In this document: positions 58,543 to 64,000 of the stretch, piece by piece
How the letters are laid out: each line of letters starts with the position of its first letter
Position numbering within the stretch: the stretch's first letter is position 1
From: Macrosoma leucophasiata
Lineage: Eukaryota > Arthropoda > Insecta > Lepidoptera > Hedylidae
Length of the DNA stretch: 64,000 nucleotides
Assembly (NCBI GenBank): GCA_036365455.1
Contig: JAWQUS010000009.1
Coordinates: 2,758,001-2,822,000, forward strand
Direction of reading: 5' to 3'
Made by a program: the position numbers and the translations under genes
Notes under the pieces: generated by a model
Told to the model about the DNA's origin: nothing
Database searches by the model: none
The model's input: only the letters and a program-made list of their open reading frames with translations

Positions 58543-60141
58543 CTGCAACGTTGATCGGGGTTAACGGTCTAGATAAAATAACATTCTTATTTGATCGGTG
58601 GTTGAAGACCTATTGAATTAACTACTGTCGAGTTTCGCATTGGAAACGCGGTGGAGTTTCCAGTTTTGGCATGCATAGAAGGAGTAACCTAATCACTCAG
58701 GGGAACACTGACTGACAAAAAATATAAATGTAAGGTTTCCTTAATCGTAAAATGGTTCTTTCAAACCCTCTATGTTTTTCAAAGACCTATTCAATGACAC
58801 GACACACTCTGAGTTAAGAAAAAAAATTCATCAGAATCAGAATCAGAAACTCATTTATTCATTTAGGGTGACAGGCACCTCTTATGACACGTCAAAAACA
58901 AACAAAATAAATTAAAGCGAATAACAATTGATATACATGTTATACATACATCCCCTCTTTAGTTGTTGTACCCCAAAAAATGTTTCTAAAGATTTTATTG
59001 TACAACTTTGTGGGCGTAACTAAAATATATATTCATGTTTTATGGCCCCGTAATAACTATCATAGAGACGTAAGAACTGAGGTCTCGGGGGTGGCAACGC
59101 TTTTTGACCTCTGCTTTTTATGTAAATCATAGAGCAACGCGGGCCACCGGTCGCGGCGGACCGGAGGGGAGTAGCCATAGCGTGTTTTACCGAAGCAAAA
59201 TAGTCTGCCATTTTTTGCGGGGGGAACACACACTTTCTTAAATTCACACACAACAAAAATCGTCTATTACTACGAAACTCACACCTTGAACTTTAACAAA
59301 ACACATCAACAATTTCACACACACATGTAATCATTCCGTGTCATAATAGTGTAAAGAATGATGCAACTACATCGACAAGTCCTAAAAACCATAGTTGCGA
59401 CAAGTGTCGATAAATTACTTAACTCTGGGAAATAAGGTTTAAATGAAATACACTTTGTATTATTATAAAGATGGACTTTATTTATTATGTACTACCAATT
59501 TAACAAATAATCTTGTCGCGTTATGCGCACGTATAGTCCGGTCAATTTAGACCAAAAAAATAGAGTGAAGTTACATAAAGTCCCAACAGTTTTTAGTGAA
59601 ATTGTTCAAATCATAATTATAAACAATGTCTATAAGTTCCCCATCATTCCCGTGTATGGTAAAAAAATATTCAAGGTCAAAGGTAAAAAAAATGAGTTTT
59701 TCGCGATTTTCAGCAAAACGTTAAGTTTTATCATAAAAGTACCCGCAGCAAAAATTGTAGATCATTAAATTATCTATAAAAATGTATTAATATTTTTTTC
59801 TTATGAGCCACCGTTTCTGAGATATAACGATTCAAAAAGTTATAAAAGTTGTTATCGTCATAATATGCATACGTTTCCACGCCACCTATGAGTGTACTTA
59901 GCGCGTTTTTTTTTTAATGTGGTTTCCCCAGTAGTGCCTACTCCACGGGTCAGTTGTAATCCTGTTTAATGTAAAACTATTGCAAAATAACGGAAATTTT
60001 CAAAGATTGGAAAAGTTCAAAGCGATGTAAAAGTGCGAAAAAAAAGTGTTGAAGTTCATTCGTCTGATTCGTAAGTTTCAAATTCTTGTTCTTCTTCCGC
60101 TGCTTCTTCTTCATCTTCATTTTGGATGCAAGTCAATTGCG
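58543..60141. other. upstream intron with repeat scraps
   Basis: Contains a GC-rich repeat piece at 59,132-59,180 (GGGCCACCGGTCGCGGCGG). No neuroglian exon seen. Confidence 0.45.
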
Positions 60142-60430
60142 TCAATGTATCGCGCGATACTTCAACACTTCGTTCTCAAACGAATCCTCCATTGTTTGTG
60201 ATTCAATATTAGAGCACGACCGGCCTTGAGAATTTGTGCATGCCAAAGAACAAAACAGTCCAACTTTTTTGCAACCACATTTAGCACTGCATCCCTTTTT
60301 GCAGTTGCAAGAAATAGTGTTCAGCAGTTTTTCCGACGCAGGTGGAAGTAAAGATTGAACTGGCTCTAATATATTGTTGACCAACTTCCAACCCGTCTGT
60401 AGGGTCTAGCTGATAACCAAGCCACACTTA
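60062..60430 (-). pseudogene. fragment of a cysteine-rich CXC (tesmin/TSO1-like) protein, frameshifted
   Basis: Minus strand: LVNNILEPVQSLLPPASEKL, then the Cys cluster CNCKKGCSAKCGCKKVGLFC and ACTNSQGRSCSN. A different frame just downstream gives an acidic tail (QNEDEEEAAEEEQEFETYES). Order (CXC cluster, then acidic end) resembles uncharacterised insect proteins often tied to transposons. A stop upstream (near 60,410) and the frameshift make it non-functional. Function unknown. Confidence 0.5.
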
Positions 60431-60519
60431 AACTTGGTAATATACTCGAAAAAGATGTTGGTGAGCAGCAACTGAGGTTGGAGGAAGACGGTGGTGGTGG
60501 TGGATTTTTTAAAATTTAC

Positions 60520-60840
60520 CAGTAGTTTCTGAGATTAGCGCGTTCAAACAAACAAACAAACTCTTCAGCTTTATAATATTAGTTTAGATTTTCGCTCGGT
60601 GAGTTACATGTGACTCTGTCACGTGTTCGCAATACTAGCAGCCTATGTGCTTTCATATCCGAAGGCCATCAATGCGTCTACTCTACAATATCATGTAGAA
60701 TGAGAGAAGCATTAACGTAAACCAGTTTTTTTTAACTAACCAAAAGTGTTTATGATCCGAAATTTACCTAAATTTATATCCAAAAAAAGCTGTCCCAAAG
60801 TCACTTTTCCACGCGTACGAAGTCGCGGGCACAGCTAGTA
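60520..60840. repeat. old interspersed repeat
   Basis: TTTCTGAGATTAGCGCGTTC, AACAAACAAACAAACTCTTC and TTATAATATTAGTTTAG on one side, CGTACGAAGTCGCGGGCAC on the other. Both modules belong to the class at 805-1755, perhaps as two abutting copies. Confidence 0.55.
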
Positions 60841-62202
60841 TTAAAATAAAACCCACAATATAATAAAAGTAATAATTTTATTTTTTTATACGTATTTTTG
60901 TTATAACTACTATGTATGTTAAAAATCCTTAATAAGAACAAGAATAAATGAGCGAATAGTAATAACTAATAACGGTGGCCCAGAGCAGTTTGTGGCGAAT
61001 ACAACTACAACATAATATATTAATAAGAAAATTTAATCTCAAAAATGTCTCTGTTTAAAAGACTCTTGTGCAATATTTATCGATAACTATCCACAAACCG
61101 ACAACAACACTATCGATAAGCGGCACCGGCGACAGCGGCTTCTCGGAAACGAACTCGGATCAGTCGCTCGACCGATCCCCGTATCGTATAAGGCATACCA
61201 AACATTGCGCCCGACTGTGTTGTTTATATCAGTCCGAAGCAACACGACCGATATTATGGCATTTTATACCTTAAGCTTGATATGTTAGATCTCTTTTTAC
61301 AGTAAACAACACAGCAAATCAGCATTTTTTTGGACGTCCGTTCAGTCGCACAACTAGATTTAGTCTAATGAGCAGTCCAGCTGCAACTAGTTTTATTATA
61401 CACACAGGATTTTTAAAGCATTTAATCTTGTACTTTGACAGAGGGGAAAGCCTGCGTATGGCTACTCCCCTCCGGTCCGCCGCGACCGGTGGCCCACCTT
61501 GCTCTATGATGTAAATGTACATAGACTGCAGTCATCACTTAACATTAATGTGAGCTGCAAGCTTGTTTGCCACCTTCCTTAAATTAAAAAAGACAATTAC
61601 AGCTCTGTAGTACTGTAGTTTTAATACATACAAAGTATACACATACAAATGTGATGTCGTCATTCCGATTAAGTAATGTTTTATCGGCATTTAAGGGGCA
61701 TTTAGCTATAAGTTAACACAATGACATAGTCAATCTATTCTGAAAACTTTTATAGCTATTTCTAATCCGCCCTAAAAACATCTAAATGCTTGACTGAACG
61801 AGAATCTCTTATTACGACAACAACATGTAAAAACATAAATAAAAACTTCTCCCTAAATAATACAGACGAAACATCTCAAATATGAACCCTATTTATTGGA
61901 ACTCATCTCATTAAGAGCATTCTCGGCAGACTATTGAAGTTCCTAGACGGCGTCTTATTGACCTGACGAGCTTATTCATGCGATGAAAGACGCCTCCTAT
62001 AGTTAGGAAGCTATACATTGGCCAGGATATTAGTAGGCTACCGTGTAAACGTCGGATATACTTCTGATGAAAAGAAATAGAATGTTTCATGTCTATTGCT
62101 TTTTACAAGATGGATTTACTTTTTATCTAAGCACCCAGAATTGCTTTTATAAATGTAGCAAAATGTAGCTTTTGACATCTGCGGGCACATTTCCAAACTC
62201 TT
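60841..62202. other. no gene seen; repeat scraps
   Basis: 61,456-61,510 is the reversed GGGCCACCGGTCGCGG repeat. 61,520-61,590 is the 3' end of the dispersed repeat (CATCACTTAACATTAATGTG). The rest is unassigned AT-rich DNA. Confidence 0.45.
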
Positions 62203-62363
62203 CTACTCTGAGGTACTGCGAAACTACCAGAAAATGGAAAATCCCAATGGAACCACAGATAAAGGATTTTACACCTTTACCTTTAGACGTCCCCCACCCA
62301 GGAATCGAACCCAGGACCTCAGCGTATTAGTAGTGGCCTGCTACCACTAGGCTACTGAGGCAG
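62203..62363 (-). mobile_element. tRNA-derived SINE, TGCCTCAGTAG family, 5' half
   Basis: Minus strand: CTGCCTCAGTAGCCTAGTGG (A-box) and CTGGGTTCGATTCCTGGGTG (B-box), then TCCATTTTCTGGTAGTTTCG. The 3' half is missing. Confidence 0.85.
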
Positions 62364-63944
62364 TAATAATCATCCATTCAAAACTACAAAAAATCGTACG
62401 TGCAACATTATCGCCTGAACTTTCGTCAGTTACTTATCTCGGTCAATAGACGACCGAACGATATTTTCTTGCAACATTATTTCCTCGAGCGATAAGCTCA
62501 CCTACCATCCGTTCTGATAAGGTGAAGCAAAATTACAGTTAAAAGCACGTTTACTTGCGCCTTAAGTTACCTTATCTTGGCGATAATTTTGGCGGTTAGG
62601 CTGATTAAGTTATGGGTTTTTTACGGAAATATGTAACAGACACACCTAACGGCTCAGTTAATGGATATTGGCAACTGTTGGAGGTTAAAGCATTAGGGGA
62701 GTTTCATGATTTCAATTTATCTCTCAATAAGTGTCCATACATGTAATGGATATCACAACATGGACGTGTTATTCGAAAAAAAAAACGGAATATCATAACA
62801 CATTACTGAAATGTAAAAAATAGCTTTACTAAAATTACTCTTAGCGATGCCGAGTTATGACACTAATTCCATGGAAATCAAAGTAAACTGGCAAGTTGTC
62901 AGGAAATCCAAAAACAAAACATGTAGCCCCTATCTCTTTTGTGAATGGACTGCACCAGTTCATTATTGTATTACTTCATTCATTAATTAAAAATAATTAC
63001 CAACGAGTAACAGAAGACAGCTATCATATTATTGAAGTGAACAACACGGGCTTATTAGTCATTCGATGCACAAATAGCCTGAGGTCACTCTCTGACGCAT
63101 TCAATCTCAGTACAAGAGGGGTCACAATAACGGAATACCAGGCTTCCCCTAGTTTAGTGAGCTGAAATGCTTGGAATGACATCTTCTATGATCTTGAGCG
63201 TTATTATTAAGTTAACACCGACAAGACAGAGCTTTCATATCCCACAAAAAGAAGAGTGTTAAGTCAACTTAGGAATCTGTATGACGACGATATCATAGAG
63301 CTGTGGGCGGGCTTTCATAGATTTATGGTGCTTTCCAATAGCTACAGGAAGCTTAGGGAGATCAAACGAGTCTGAGTTTCGTTTTGAAAGTCAGTTTTTC
63401 GAGAATATTCTAAGCCTATTAGCCCTTAATTATTATTCTATGAAAATATTTGAAGATAATCAGCTCTTTTCTATTTATGGAAGATCTAGTCAACTTCAAC
63501 AGGTTGGTTAGAAATGTAGACACATATTGCAAGAAGATAGTGATTTTTATTTGATGCTGCACCTTCACTTGGTATCTGCGGGAAAGCTAACTTCTAACCT
63601 ATTTAGTAATATCAATAGCAACCGGGTAGGTCTTGTGTATCCCAAATATCAGTGCATAGCAATATGACTGTAAAAGATCTTTTTGATTAAAGGGACAGCA
63701 GGAGTAGCAAATTGTGCAATCAACTATTCATTTCCTATTTTTTACTTAAAAGCTTTATTTAAATGCACTATATTAAGTCATAATTTCAGCCTATCAAGAA
63801 AGTCGTTCACAATATTAAAAGCGAGACTAAAATAGCTCGCGACAAACACTATGACGCACTCAATGGTGTTTTATCTAGGGTTGACAAATTTATCGCTAAG
63901 ATGATATTCAGCTGATTTATGAAGAAATAAAAGTGAAAAGTCCA
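62364..63944. other. no gene seen
   Basis: AT-rich DNA. The plus frame 62,896-63,165 has no recognisable domain and no exon signals I trust. Confidence 0.4.
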
Positions 63945-64000
63945 CTACTGGTGGTAGAGTGCTGGTGTCGGAGCTCGAGAGCAAAGGCACAGACACTGTA
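63945..64000 (-). repeat. dispersed repeat, start only (window edge)
   Basis: CTACTGGTGGTAGAGTGCTG ... GAGCTCGAGAGCAAAGGCA, the beginning of the family seen at 57,280-57,570. Confidence 0.7.

Noticed and set aside
62896..63165. 89-codon plus-strand frame
   Set aside because: No domain, no codon or GC shift against the flanks, no splice signals.
58543..64000. Search for the missing neuroglian Ig1, Ig2 and first half of Ig3
   Set aside because: No GC-rich exon-like block and no matching motif on the minus strand; these exons must lie beyond the window.

Overview
The window looks like nuclear DNA of a moth or butterfly (Lepidoptera). It is AT-rich, packed with decayed insect-type transposons and tRNA-derived SINEs, and carries one recognisable host gene, read on the minus strand: neuroglian, the insect L1-type cell-adhesion molecule. 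I followed the gene through 11 constant exons plus two alternative last exons, from the second half of Ig domain 3 (58542) to the last stop (20123). All splice phases agree. The joined reading frame in the window is 983 residues with the neural-type end and 977 with the other end. Signal peptide, Ig1, Ig2 and the first half of Ig3 lie beyond the right edge.

Layout: 1-15,000 is intergenic repeat-rich DNA downstream of the gene: two mariners, a hAT-like element with an 8-bp target duplication that has swallowed other repeats, LINE scraps and SINEs. 15,000-20,122 is a 5-kb stretch in which I see no transposon; I read it as a long neuroglian 3' UTR. 20,123-30,118 holds the cytoplasmic, membrane, fibronectin and Ig6 exons. 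30,119-58,542 holds Ig3-Ig6 exons in long introns filled with LINEs, SINEs, MITEs and one nearly new Ty3/gypsy-type LTR retrotransposon (about 35,019-40,047). 58,543-64,000 is further intron or upstream DNA with repeats only.

The most unusual structures are in the 3' half of the gene. (1) The 3' end of the transmembrane exon, with its splice donor, has been amplified into a 12-copy minisatellite in the next intron, giving 13 near-identical donors in a row. (2) A 42-bp in-frame minisatellite repeats the neural C-terminal PDZ ligand and its stop codon past the end of the reading frame. (3) A 28-bp-arm hairpin sits about 210 bp upstream of the neural last exon, in the interval where alternative last-exon choice is made. 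(4) Several splice donors have a transposon within about 20-100 bp.

How the parts work together: neuroglian joins cells by homophilic Ig/FNIII contacts, crosses the membrane once and binds ankyrin through FIGQY. Both alternative last exons here carry FIGQY, and both end in a possible PDZ ligand (TLV or TYV). The host gene and the transposons have no evident functional link except by insertion into introns.
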